Of a stretch of DNA of 64,000 bases, positions 23,299 to 33,768 are shown in pieces. This DNA is from Sordaria brevicollis (Eukaryota > Ascomycota > Sordariomycetes > Sordariales > Sordariaceae), in the NCBI GenBank assembly GCA_033439795.1, contig JAUTDP010000002.1, positions 806,001-870,000 of the forward strand. Reading direction: 5' to 3'. Within the stretch, counting starts at the first letter, position 1. Each line of letters starts with the position of its first letter. The position numbers were made by a program, and so were the translations under genes. The notes beneath the pieces were generated by a model. It was given only the letters and a program-made list of their open reading frames with translations. It searched no databases and was not told where the DNA came from.

Positions 23299-23919
23299 CT
23301 TGGGGGTAGGCGTGCGGCCTTAGGACCTTTTGCCCACCCCTCTTCATTGAAGAGGGGGAGAAAAAATTCCGGGACAACGAAAAACCTTAGGATAACCAGA
23401 ACACCTAATAAAACACTAAGAAATCTATTAGTGCAACCGAACAACGATAATTTCAGCCATGAAATTATTTTCAAAAAATCTAAGAAAAATTTCGAAGTGT
23501 CTTTTAGATATTGGAAAGATAATTTCTTATTCTTAGGATTCAATTCCAAAGGGTAAAGAAATAGTAGTTTAAAAGGTAATTATTAAAACTAAAATTAAAA
23601 GAGGGTATACGTAAAACGGATCGCTAATTCTATAGTTATTTAACGCCTTTCTTCTAGTTTTCTTCTTCCTAACCTTATTAAAATCGATATAATTTTGAAA
23701 ATGGCTTTCGGAACCCCTTTTTAATCTTAGGGATTTTTCTTGGATTTTTTAAAAATAGTTTCGTAATTAAAATCATCGTTATTCGGCTATACTAATAGAT
23801 TTCTTAGCGTTTTATTAAATATTTTAATTATCCTAAGGTTTTTCGCTATTTTAGAATTTTTTCCCCCCCACTTTAATAAGAGGGGGTAGATAAAAGGTTC
23901 CCGCCTACCTACCCCCAAA
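23299..23919. mobile_element. 621-bp MITE with ~190-bp TIRs, copy 1
   Basis: The ends are CTTGGGGGTAGG and its complement (CCTACCCCCAA, last base altered), flanked by TA on both sides (23297-23298 and 23920-23921). The inverted repeats run about 190 bp inward. There is no transposase. TA duplication and TIR type suggest mobilisation by a Tc1/mariner-superfamily transposase. A second copy of identical length lies at 24184-24804. The copies differ mostly by C/T and G/A changes, consistent with light RIP. Confidence 0.85.
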
Positions 23920-24183
23920 TAATTAATAATTATAGAAGCGCCGAGTACGGAATAATTATTAAGTAGAAAATTAATATATAATAAGGAATAGAATAAATAT
24001 ATATATTTAAAAAATAACGATTTTAAATATATTCGAATTTTCTTCTACGAATAAGTTTTTATTGAGTTTAAAAGGACGGATTGTCGGTATTATAGGTTAA
24101 AGTTGCCTACTATTTATAAGTAGCGGGTGGAAAGATAATCTGGAATTGTCTATTTAAATATATCGCTATCCGTATCCCTATTA
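23920..24183. other. AT-rich spacer between the two MITEs
   Basis: 264 bp of RIP-like sequence without an identifiable gene. Confidence 0.5.
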
Positions 24184-24804
24184 CTTAGGGGTAGGCGTAC
24201 GGTTTTAAAACCTTTTGCCCACCCCTCTTTATTAAAAAGGGGGGGAAAAAATTCCAAAATAGCGAAAAACCTTAAAATAATTAAAATATTTAATAAAACG
24301 CTAAAAAATCTATTAGTATAACCGAATAACGATAATTTCAATTATGAAACTATTTTCAAAAAATCTAAAAAAAATCTCGAAATATCTTTTAAATATTAAA
24401 AAAATAATTTCTTATTCTTAGGATTCAATTCCAAAGGGTAAAGAAATAATAATTCAAAAGGTAATTATTAAAACCAAAATCAAAAGAGGGTATATATAAA
24501 ACGGATCGCCATTTCTATAGTTATTTAACGCCTTTCTTCTAATTTTCTTTTTCCTAACCTTATTAAAATCGATATAATTTTGAAAATGGTTTTCGGAACC
24601 CCTTTTTAATCTTAAGGATTTTTTTTAGATTTTTTAAAAATAATTTCGTAGTTGAAATCATTGTTATTCGGCTATATTAATAGATTTCTTAGCGTTTTAT
24701 TAAGTATTCTAATTATCCTAAGGTTTTTTACTATCCTAGAATTTTTTCCCCCCCTCTTTAATAAGAGGGGGTGGACAAAAGGTTCCCGCCTACCTACCCC
24801 CAAG
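24184..24804. mobile_element. 621-bp MITE with ~190-bp TIRs, copy 2
   Basis: Same orientation and length as copy 1, with TA at 24182-24183 and 24805-24806. The left end reads CTTAGGGGTAGG, one transition from copy 1. It carries more transitions than copy 1 (GTACGGTTTTAAAACC against GTGCGGCCTTAGGACC). Confidence 0.85.
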
Positions 24805-25283
24805 TATATAGGCAAATTATTTATTAGTATACTAATACTACGTAACTAAATGGGGAATTCTTAGCCACCACAGCACCGACGCAGGACCGGCCGCTTACGA
24901 ATATCGTCCGCCAATATAGCAAGAGAATATATATATAACACTTTTATTTGCGTTTAATACATTTTTAACAATAGGATAAACGAAAAAAGGAGAAATCTTC
25001 TATCATTTAGCATCTAAGGGAATAAAAAGGGCATAAAAGGTTAATAAACGCTATGCGCGCGGCAAATCTAGTATACTAAACCGATAGAAAGAAGTCACAG
25101 CGCTTCCAAATTTTATAACCGAACGAATAAAAGCTTGTCAACAACCACAAAATCAAAGCGCGCTTCAGAAACCCCACCCAAACTTGAGGAAGATTGACTG
25201 TGCCCTTCCGTACATACCAAACAAGAACCAAAAAGGAAAAACTGAAACAAAAGGTAAGATGAGCAAAAAAGTGCAAAAGATAA
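24805..25283. other. Transition from RIP-like to ordinary DNA, no supported gene
   Basis: AT-rich to about 25080, then ordinary. Small minus-strand frames next to and overlapping the tRNA have no support. Confidence 0.5.
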
Positions 25284-25368
25284 TGGACGAGCTGGGAATC
25301 GAACCCAGGACCTTTCGCATGCTCGGAAACATGCTAAGCGAACGCTCTACCAACTGAGCCACACGCCC
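25284..25368 (-). tRNA. tRNA-Ala (AGC) with 12-nt intron
   Basis: The minus strand starts GGGCGTG at 25368 and ends GCTCGTCC plus discriminator A at 25284. D-arm GCTCAGTTGGTAGAGC; anticodon stem TTCGC/GCGAA with loop TTAGCAT (anticodon AGC); T-arm CTGGGTTCGATTCCCAG. About 12 nt (TGTTTCCGAGCA) interrupt after the position next to the anticodon, the canonical nuclear tRNA intron site. The mature length is 73 nt. Confidence 0.93.
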
Positions 25369-25613
25369 GTTGTGGGACCTTATTGGTTATTGTTGGAATT
25401 GCGCCAGGATTTACTCCTTAAGAGAATAGTCAAAGATGGGATGAAAGTCTATGGTGCATTCACTCTCACATGAAAGTGGATGATATGAATCTGGATAGAA
25501 CACTTGGGTTGAAGGTAGAAAATCTGATAAAGGGGATAAGAGCGTTATAAAATGGTGGTTTACGTGTTTTTAAAAATGACCAAACCCATGTGCATATCCA
25601 AAATCAAGGAGCA
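25369..25613. other. Intergenic
   Basis: Short spacer between the tRNA and the 3' end of the minus-strand gene at 25614. No feature is seen. Confidence 0.5.
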
Positions 25614-27332
25614 TCAAAGCTCTTCCTCATCTTCCTCCTCCGGACGCTCTTGCATAACATGCCATTCCGGCCCGGAACCCGTTCCTGGGGTTCCATTCTT
25701 TCCAGATTCCTCGCCCAATGAGTCTTTGATCTTAGGCTCTTTCTCCAATGCCCCTCCCTTTGGACCCTTCTCTGGATGCCGATCAGTCTTCGTACTTGTT
25801 TCTTCACAAAAAGTAACCGTCCTCAGCGGCGACGAGCCCTTCAGATGTTGCTTAAACATCACAGACTTGGGAGGTACCAGGGGTGGCGGCGCGGGCGGCA
25901 AAGGCGTCATGAGTTTTCTCAGTCGCTCGGATACTGCTTGGGCAATTGTTGGATCCAGGTTGTCGTTCGTGACTCCGTCCAGTATGGTCTTAACGGTCGT
26001 TGTTTCCGTCGTTTCCTTATTTGTTGTCACCCTGATTAGCGGCTCTGGCGGTGAGGATAGGATATATCCCAAGATCTTCTGGCACAGTTCCTGTCGTCCC
26101 TGAGGACTTGCTGCCATGTTCCACAGCCAGTGGTAGAAGCGGTATCTTTCATGATTCATGTTTCTCTCTCTGTTCTTGTCACCCACGCTACGGAATGACT
26201 TCGGGGGATCCGGTGTTCTTCCAAAACTAGACCACGCAAATAACGATACCGGCCTCTCGAACTTGGAATGGCACAAGTACGACATGTTCTTAGGGTATCG
26301 AGCTTGCGCTAGCCAGATGGGCTCAGTGTTTGCGTATTGCCAGCTGATCCAACCGGTGACTTTGCCGGTTTTCTCGTCGACGAGAAAATGTTTCAGGTTG
26401 GAAGGGTCTGGATGGCTGAGGCAGAATTGCTTGTTCGTGTCTTCGACTGAAGGGGTGGAGACCAAGTCACCCTTGTGTCCAGACGAGGTCCAGGTGGGAA
26501 CATGCCGGAACAGCTCACGCGTGATCTTTTCCGCACTGATGTCTGCCAGGATGTCGTGCTTGTTCTTGGCCCTCTTCCAGATATGCGCATCGTAGTAGTC
26601 TTCTATGTACAGGAACGGTCCAGACGCAGTGACACCGTTGTTGGTGGGCCTCAAAACGGGGCCGATCTTGGTGAAGGCGTAACTCTCCCTTTGTGTCTTG
26701 TCGTCTGGCACTCTTCGTGAGTCTGCCCTCTCCGAGAGGAGACTCCCAATGTGACTGAACTTGATCTGCTGTAGCTGATTGGCCCATGCCGCAACGGTTT
26801 GAAGGTAGACAGTGCAACGATTCGAGTTGCCGTTTCTGTACCGTTCGATGATCTCGCTCAGTGGTGTACCAGGGATGATGCTCATGGCGATGTATGGAAC
26901 TCCTAGGATGTTCTTCTTGGTGGTATCATAGCTGTACACGGCAGGAACGGTAATCGACGTCGTTGTCCCAATAACGGTCAAAGTATGAACGTGAGATTCT
27001 AAAGCCATTGCTGTTGCGTGTGTCCAAAAGTCGCCGTATGCCGCCAAAGGGATGTGAAGAACGTAACGGAAGTCGTTGTCGAAGGTGATGGTCTTGATGA
27101 GAGAGCTGCTACCGTATATTGAGTCGATCTTGGTAATGCGATGAACTGGATCTAGCGTCATGGGGCAATGCCTGTTGGCCAGCTGAGAGCCGTGGTCATG
27201 ATGATGGTAACCTGCATGGTGAACTGTGAGGATGTGATAGGACAAAACGCCGAGGTTTTCCAGTTTGAGGGATGAATCGAGATGTCTTGCGGCTTCGTGA
27301 GTCGAGACGGTTTGGTGTTGTATGTTTTCCAT
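25614..27332 (-). CDS. Aminoglycoside-phosphotransferase-like protein, probably catalytically degenerate
   Basis: Single exon of 572 aa. The middle resembles fungal APH-family (protein-kinase-like) proteins: a VPAVYSYD segment then GVPYIAMSIIPGTPLSEII (145-163), as in the hinge of this fold. The position of the catalytic loop H-x-D...N and metal-binding D is SHPDPSN (306-312) and VTGWISWQ (325-332), where active family members have HGD and IDWE. The DFG-equivalent Asp is therefore Ser, suggesting a pseudo-enzyme or altered chemistry. The last 60 residues are a charged Glu/Lys/Pro-rich low-complexity tail. No signal peptide or membrane segment is visible. It is next to tRNA-Ala and not obviously linked to neighbours. 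The ATG at 27332 is the first in frame; its N-terminus is not verifiable. Confidence 0.7.
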   Translation of the reverse strand: MENIQHQTVSTHEAARHLDSSLKLENLGVLSYHILTVHHAGYHHHDHGSQLANRHCPMTLDPVHRITKIDSIYGSSSLIKTITFDNDFRYVLHIPLAAYGDFWTHATAMALESHVHTLTVIGTTTSITVPAVYSYDTTKKNILGVPYIAMSIIPGTPLSEIIERYRNGNSNRCTVYLQTVAAWANQLQQIKFSHIGSLLSERADSRRVPDDKTQRESYAFTKIGPVLRPTNNGVTASGPFLYIEDYYDAHIWKRAKNKHDILADISAEKITRELFRHVPTWTSSGHKGDLVSTPSVEDTNKQFCLSHPDPSNLKHFLVDEKTGKVTGWISWQYANTEPIWLAQARYPKNMSYLCHSKFERPVSLFAWSSFGRTPDPPKSFRSVGDKNRERNMNHERYRFYHWLWNMAASPQGRQELCQKILGYILSSPPEPLIRVTTNKETTETTTVKTILDGVTNDNLDPTIAQAVSERLRKLMTPLPPAPPPLVPPKSVMFKQHLKGSSPLRTVTFCEETSTKTDRHPEKGPKGGALEKEPKIKDSLGEESGKNGTPGTGSGPEWHVMQERPEEEDEEEL

Positions 27333-28920
27333 GTTGAAGGATGAACTATGACCGGAGCTGCTTGGGTGTTGGTTGGCTGCCCACCACCATAGGTCCGGAG
27401 CATAACAGTTTCAACTGTTAACAAGATTCATTGCACCCGGGGCTTCGAAACTTCATATGGAAATACTTTTGTTGTAAACCAGCGCCTTGGGGAAAAATTC
27501 GGGCGCTTACAGACCCATTATTGCTCAGCTTTCTTGCCAAAACCAAGCTTCATGGCCAACAAGCGCTGTGAGTATTGTCAGCAGACGAAAGGCCGATAGT
27601 CTTCGTGGTTTGAGTCCACACAAAGAAGCCTGCTGACCTGCTCTGAGGCCAAATAAACCAACAGCAGATTGTGCAACCAACGAACTGATTATGCCAACAT
27701 CGTGTCTTGGACTTTGCGCGTGCTCGAAGTGCCCCCCTTGGGCTTCGTGTGCAGCGCCGAGCGCTTGAGAACCCTTCTCAATCCTTGCTGAAGCGCCAAT
27801 GTCAACTGATGGCAAAGAGGAAGAAGACTGAGGAGGTTGGAAAGTCATCGCGACGGTACATGGATTGAAGCTGAACATGATCATGTCGAATGGAAACCGA
27901 TAGCGACCGGAGACGATTCTTTGATGTTTTTTTGGGGGGGTTGCCGGCTTGTTGGAAGTTGAAAGTGCACCAACGATGGGTGGAGGGGTCAAGGGACAGG
28001 GGTGCAGCTCAACCCCCACTGCCCCCACTGATCCCACAAATCGTGTCAAGCCCACTTGCCCTTTTGGGCGATTTAATCCACTATAACTCGCAACGTCTGA
28101 ATCCACTTTCCACTTCACTTCACTTGCGAAGATGAAATACCAAAGTCACATGTTGCTCATGTCGGTCTGCGATTGTCATCGAGTCAACTACCGGATGTGA
28201 TAAACACAAGCAGGAAGTCCACAGATGCGTCTATTCACAATGCGTCTTTGTGTCATGCAAGAGGCAGGGATTCTATGTGATGTCTTTCTGATACGGATGT
28301 TTTCAAGACGATGTGTTTGACCAGTCACACTGTTTTGTAACTGCTAGTTGTGTGGATGACCACTTTCATTGAGTAGTAGGATGCGGGTTCTAATGCTTTT
28401 AAGAACACTTTAAAGGAGCGGACGCGGACATTCTCTCGGTTGGTACTGTACAATTCGTACGTACATACCTAATATATTCATATACTTGTACGCATCTTGA
28501 TATTCGTTTTTCTGAGGCATTGCGGCACAAGTCGAAACATGCATCTCGCCGGATACCGCTTGGTCAACCTACAAGTAGGGAAGGTGCCAAAAGCCGTGCC
28601 CCTAGAGGTAATGCTGTTGCACATGTGAATGTACAGGCGGTGTCTCCTGCACAATGTCAACCCGACCTGAGAACCAGTGACTGACGGAAGGCACGACGGC
28701 GTGAGCCCGGGCGGTTCCGGGTCCGAGCTGCGGTGGGTCTTACCAATCTCTTGGAGTATATTTCCCTCCCACACACCATTTTTTTCCTTCTTTTTTTGCT
28801 GGGCCATCAATCCCTCCTCTACATCCACCGTTCCACCGCTTCGCATTTTACGACCAAGCTTGTAGTTTCAGTCACTGGAGTCAATCCACCGAATACAGGG
28901 CCACAGCATCAGATCACACA
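27333..28920. other. Intergenic; one weak minus-strand frame (27525-28118)
   Basis: The 197-codon minus-strand frame at 27525-28118 has no domain, intron or homologous motif that I recognise; I give it little weight. From about 28730 the plus strand is CT-rich, consistent with the leader of the gene starting at 28921. Confidence 0.4.
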
Positions 28921-30149
28921 ATGTCTGAAGAGAACCGCTACGGAGCTCGCGACGAGCTGGTCCCCGGTGTGGAAGGGAGAACTGCCCTGAAACGCAGGAA
29001 GAAGGGCTGTAAGTACTGTCTCGTGGGTCCTTCGCTGAGCCGTTCTTCAACCTGTCCATTTCAGACAGCGTTGATTTGACTTTGACGCGAAACTCTGGGC
29101 GATGAGTACGAGCTAACCATCAATTTGAACCAGCACCGTACTTTTTCCGTGGAACTGTGGTCATCGCACCTGACAACGGAGTAGCTATTACTGAGGCCCT
29201 CAATGCTATGCGGCTTGTCCCAACATCACGAAACTATCAAGTGTGCATTTTCACCGACGCTTCCTTCGACATCCATACCGGAGATGGAGGCTACGCCTTG
29301 GCGTACAATAGCTTTGGGCCGAAATCCAATACATCTAGCGGATACATACAACTGGCAAAAGGGTGGCCGGCCCTCGGCGTCAACGACAACCACGAGGGCG
29401 AGGCGCTTGCCATTGCGCAGTCTATCAGGGAGGCAATTCAGGAGCTCACCATCATTGAGCAACGTGTTATGGCCCGCGAAGCCAGCACATCCGATGCTGG
29501 AGGGCGTGTGGAAGTCTCCGTGCGCATTTTCTCAGACTCACAAACTGTGTTGAAGAGGATCAAGGCGGGAAAGTTCCCAAAGGATATGAAGGGAACCGGG
29601 CATGCTATAATTTTGATGTCAGAAAAGCTCAGCGAGAGGTTCGGTGGATCAAAGTCCAAACTGAAGGTGAACTTAGTGGTTCACTACATTCCCGGCCACC
29701 ACCCTCACTTTCCCCAGCACCAGGTTGCGGATGAGCTGTCCCGCAAGTGTCGGAAGACTGGACAGCCGTTCCTCCGCGTAGACAACAAATACGTTCACTA
29801 GAAGGGGACGGATAGCGTCTACGAGGAAGTTCGGGCCTCAAGGCAACACAGAGCCGACCGAGTCGCACGGTGGAAAGAGGCGGAGGAGATCGATGAATCA
29901 CAACATGAGGAACAACAGCTTGTCGAGGGAAAGCAGCAGGAAGGTCAGCAACCTCAGGATGCCGATGTACAGCAGTACTACGAGCAGAGCCTCAGCTACT
30001 GGGAGCAGCTGGGCCGGTGGCAGGAATGGCAGAGAGCCCACGGTCATCCGACCGGTCGGTGGTTGTTCGACCACAACGCGAAGCAGTGGGTTTGGCAGTG
30101 GGACAGCCAAGGTTCTGTCACAGATGGTAACGGTCAGTCGGCCTTTTAA
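28921..30149 (+). CDS. RNase H1-like domain protein with in-frame TAG and Gln/Trp-rich extension
   Basis: Model: exon 1 at 28921-29008 (basic, ends LKRRKKG), intron 29009-29133 (GTAAGT, GCTAACC, ACCAG), exon 2 from 29134 (SPYFFRGTVVIAPD, the block following the intron in all paralogs). RNase H1 motifs: D71 (FTDAS), E119 (HEGEALAIAQ), D164 (FSDS) and D229 (VADE), plus YIPGH. TAG at 29799-29801 ends a 251-aa form; the same frame then runs 115 more codons to TAA 30147-30149, giving 367 aa if decoded, close to the 362 aa of the uninterrupted paralog. The extension opens KGTDSVYEEV, continues Glu/Gln-rich, and closes with nine Trp (YWEQLGRWQEWQR, then WLFDHN and WVWQWD). High GC and absence of other stops indicate selection on the extension. 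Confidence 0.78.
29799..29801 (+). other. In-frame TAG at conserved recoding position (29 kb gene)
   Basis: The context is GTTCAC TAG AAGGGGAC, codon 252, after VDNKYVH and before KGTDSVYEEV. The flanking bases differ from the other two copies, so the shared TAG is not simply a recent duplication. Confidence 0.7.
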
Positions 30150-30833
30150 GAAGATTTCTATTTCTTATTTTTGTCCTCACATAGTTGTATCCTCGAATCA
30201 TTTGTGTTTCAACTACTCTGATGACACAGACATCGTATACACTTCGATTTGCGATGTGAAAAAGTGAAAAACGTTCTTTCAGTAAACACTGATGAACTTC
30301 GTGACAATGATAGCACCACTGGAAGAAACACTGCGTGGTAAAATAACCGACAGGCAAACCATCACGGGAACTGATCAGTTCATTCTGGTTATATACCTTT
30401 TGTATGATTGTATCTACTGTCTTCGTCCACGGAACCAATCCCGCATGGACTCTCACAAAGTTCGGATTGAAGGCCCAGGCAAAACCTTCCATTTGGACGG
30501 TCAGCGTCTGACAATGCTCATTCACTGCTATCGGGATCATTGTGGAGAAATGGCACTTCAAAATTAAGTGAAGGGAGGATGGAGTGGTGAATGAGAACAT
30601 GCTCGAACCCTCCTCCCTCGCCTTCACTTGCTCAAGCTAGTGCACAAAACTTTTCCTTGGGTCCCAACGCAAAATTTGTATTGAAAAATTGGCAACTCGA
30701 TACGACTTCTCTACTTGCGACCCCATCTCTCTCTTTCGATATCGTTTCGGAAACATCTTCAACCAAGTGCATCGCAAAATTACCACTCACACATCTCACT
30801 GCCCGCAATCTTGCAACAAGATCACCTATCACC
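30150..30833. other. Intergenic, no supported gene
   Basis: 3' flank of the RNase H-like gene and leader of the membrane-protein gene. Overlapping short frames have no support. Confidence 0.5.
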
Positions 30834-32062
30834 ATGGCCACTCCCCATAATTACAAGCAGGCCGCGTTGTACGCCGCCATTATCATCGGTACCATTATCT
30901 CTGCCCTCACAACGGCTCTACGATGTCGCACCAGGTGGAAGGCGGCCAAGCGCCTCCACAAGGACGATTGGCTAATGGTCGCCGGCCTAGTCTGGAGTTT
31001 CGGGGTCATCGCGGCGATCGTTCATGGCCTAACCGTCGGCCTTGGTGATGACGAGCTCAAGACGGATCATGACAAGAAGTGGCTTCCCAGGACAAATGCG
31101 GCAATGCTGATGTTCCAGAGTTGGTGCGTCCTCTGCATCAAGGCATCCATTCTGTATTTCAACACCAGCATCTTCATTGGGCAGACTTTCCAAAAGGTCG
31201 CGTCGGCTGTCCTCGTTGTTACCTGTTTCAACTCATTCACCGGGTTTCTGATCGCCTTCCTTCAGGAGATCGCCATCTGCCCCCAGGCGGACCAGCTGTG
31301 CTTCGGCGAAGCCAAGTACGTCGTCCCGCTAACGACTGGAATCATCTCGACAGCATGCGACATCGTAATCTACATCATGCCAATCCCAGTACTGGCTAAG
31401 CTTCGTGTCGATCGAAGGACGAAGATTGGTCTCTGCGCTGTGTTTCTCCTTGGTCAGCTTTGCATTGCTACCAGCTTTGCACGTTGGGCGGCCATGATCG
31501 AGGATCATCCCAAGGATCCAGTCACGATGCGTTAGTTCTTCTCCCCTTTGCCTTCCTGTCTCGTCTTGCCTCCGTTGCTAACCGCATAGCCCTCAAAACA
31601 GCGAGCGATATCCGAATCGGCCTCTGGACCTATCTCGAAGTAGCGACCGGTATTACTTGCGGAAATCTTCCAATCCTAGCCCCTCTGCTTGGCTGCTTTG
31701 GCCCCCGGTGGAAAAGGCGAACAACAGGTCGATCAACGCCTATCGCGAATCTTGGGTTTGGTCTCCGGCAGAGCGAGCCACCCTTTGACCGTCCAACTCC
31801 TATGCAAGAAGAACCACGTGCCAACGCTGGTGACAACTCCAACATACCGAGTCCGCTGCCTCCCAGAAGCCCGACGCCGCCACCTTTACGACTCTCCTTT
31901 ACAGGCAGCGACATCGGGCTGAGCATGATGCCTACACGGCAACTCAGTGTCAGGGCAATGCCTGTCGAGCCACCACGTGTCCTTCCCAGAAGCACGAGTC
32001 GAACTCTCTCACTTTCACAAAGGAGCAGCCACCGCAGAGCTGGCTTTGAGGCGCTGGGTTGA
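30834..32062 (+). CDS. Fungal rhodopsin-domain (PTH11-like) seven-helix membrane protein
   Basis: Exon 1 at 30834-31530, intron 31531-31589 (GTTAGT, GCTAACC, CATAG), exon 2 at 31590-32062, giving 389 aa. The ATG at 30834 (CACCATGG) directly precedes helix 1 (ALYAAIIIGTIISALTTAL). Seven hydrophobic segments follow with family marks: the HKDDWLMVAGLV stretch after helix 1, a Trp/Cys-rich helix (FQSWCVLCIKASILYF), TACDIVIYIMPIPVL, and WTYLEVATGITCGNLPILAPLL in helix 7. The C-terminal 120 residues are Pro/Ser-rich and cytosolic. Proteins of this family are plasma-membrane receptors of unknown ligand, some implicated in host or surface sensing; no such role can be shown here. The exact end is less certain, since a further intron could extend the tail. 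Confidence 0.82.
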
Positions 32063-33616
32063 GGAAGGGTGCACGTACGGAAGACAGCCACAGGCAATCA
32101 AGGATCAAGAGAGTACTTCTTGTGAGCGTACACCAACGATTGGATACAGCCGAAGCCCAGTTCGGAAGCGACAACCGAAAGACTGTGGAACTTGAAAAGC
32201 AACAACACTAGATTCCATAGCTGATCTAGACTACCGCGATACCCCCAGTCCGCTAATCCCTACAGAGTGTTCGAGTCGCATGTCAGAGTATCCCATCGAG
32301 GATCTCCAAACCCGACAACTTTCGCACCGGGTTACCGAGCGGGAAACCCCCGACCAACAATACCGCCAGGCACACCACCCGAAGATGGTTCCAGTCAACC
32401 ATGTATACGATCCTCAGTTCATCTCCAAAGGCAACGCACATCCCCAAAAACGTCACTTACCCCTCGCTATCACCATGGTACACCACCCCAACCCTCGAGC
32501 CGCGCTATCACGTATTCACGACACTTACTTCGACCCACTCCCACCACCAGAAGTATTATCAGAGCTGCTAGTAGTAGAAGACGAGTAAATAGGCGTCGAC
32601 ATAGCCTCCCTGACTCCCCTCTCCACGTTGGTCTCAAACGAGGGGAGAGAAACGTAGGTGGACGAGGATGAGGTCGAGGTGGAGCTACCGGAGGTTCCTG
32701 ACGAGGAGCCGGTGGTATTGCTGGAGGAGCCTTGGTCGTTACTGCGAGTGGTGAGTAGTGGGTTTTTTAGGGGGTTGTTGGGGTTGAAGGGTGGTTAAGA
32801 GGGGGGTATGAGGGGGCAAAATGACGGAGGAAAGATGAAGCGGCAGAGATGTTGAGGAGCAAGCCCGGTCAGGACTCAAGTGATAGCCCTTTGACAACAG
32901 GGGTGGATAAGTAAGGAAAGGGGAAGAGCAGTAAAGGATGGGGGACAAACGAAGACATGTTTGAAGTTTTGTTTTGTTTTGTTGTTTTGTTGGAACTGTG
33001 ATTGACAAGTGTTGAGCTTTGTTGTTTCCTGTTTGATGGTGAATGTTGAGGAGCAAGTGCTGTCGCCTTCTTGCTCTTATGTCTTTCCACACTTGTTCCA
33101 CCAGTGACACCCTCAAGTGAGCGGCTTCATAGAAGCCATGATCAGTGACTCGGCGACGTGAACTGTGATGGCGATGGTGTTGTTGAAGACACATAATCGT
33201 GCGAGTTTGGGTCTGGCAATGAAGGTTTGTTCCCAATTCTTGGTTCTATCTAGTGATAGAGGGCTGCTTGCGCGGCTTGGTGATTCCAAACTAATGGATC
33301 TGGGCACGGAGAGATGAGAGATGGAGGTCAGGTTCTCACATCTGGACGGGATGTTGGCCCGTGATGCTTTTCTCGCATGTTGTATTTCTCGCAGCCAAAT
33401 TCAATAAAGCTCAATATGTCAAGTTGTCAATATGGGCTTCTAGATGGTGTTTTCCTACCTCACTTGACCCTGGGGTAGAACACTCTGCCCTACTAAAAAC
33501 GATTTCATCGGCACTGGCATAATGAGGTATCTTTTGGGAAGTTAAGGGTTCTGTTGGGTGCCCAGACCGCTAGTCCTTTGCGCTGCAGACCTCTTTGACC
33601 TGCACTTCTTCCTTTT
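32063..33616. other. Intergenic, weak frames only
   Basis: Ordinary DNA with short frames (for example plus strand 32280-32588, and an acidic run at about 32657-32800) that I cannot tie to a family. A third exon of the membrane-protein gene could lie in the first part. Confidence 0.4.
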
Positions 33617-33621
33617 AACGG
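33617..33621. repeat. Target duplication of Ty3/gypsy element I, left
   Basis: AACGG immediately before the LTR's TG; matched by AACGG at 43883-43887 (4 bp, ACGG, if the LTR is taken to end in CA). Confidence 0.6.
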
Positions 33622-33768
33622 TGAAATACGGTTTGTCACCGTGCAACGCGGTTCTTTTAGGCAGAAACGAAAGTATATAATTAATTAACTCCTCTAACTA
33701 TGGAAATTAACGGTGCCTCACGGCTAAATATACTTAATCGAAGTCCGTACGTACGAGCGTACGGCCTA
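33622..33768 (-). repeat. 147-bp LTR of element I (3' LTR by coding strand)
   Basis: Starts TGAAATACGG, ends GTACGGCCTA. Aligns over its full length with 43737-43883; differences are mainly transitions. Confidence 0.85.

Noticed and set aside
27525..28118. 197-codon minus-strand frame
   Set aside because: Low-complexity, no domain and no neighbouring homology; likely chance in ordinary DNA.
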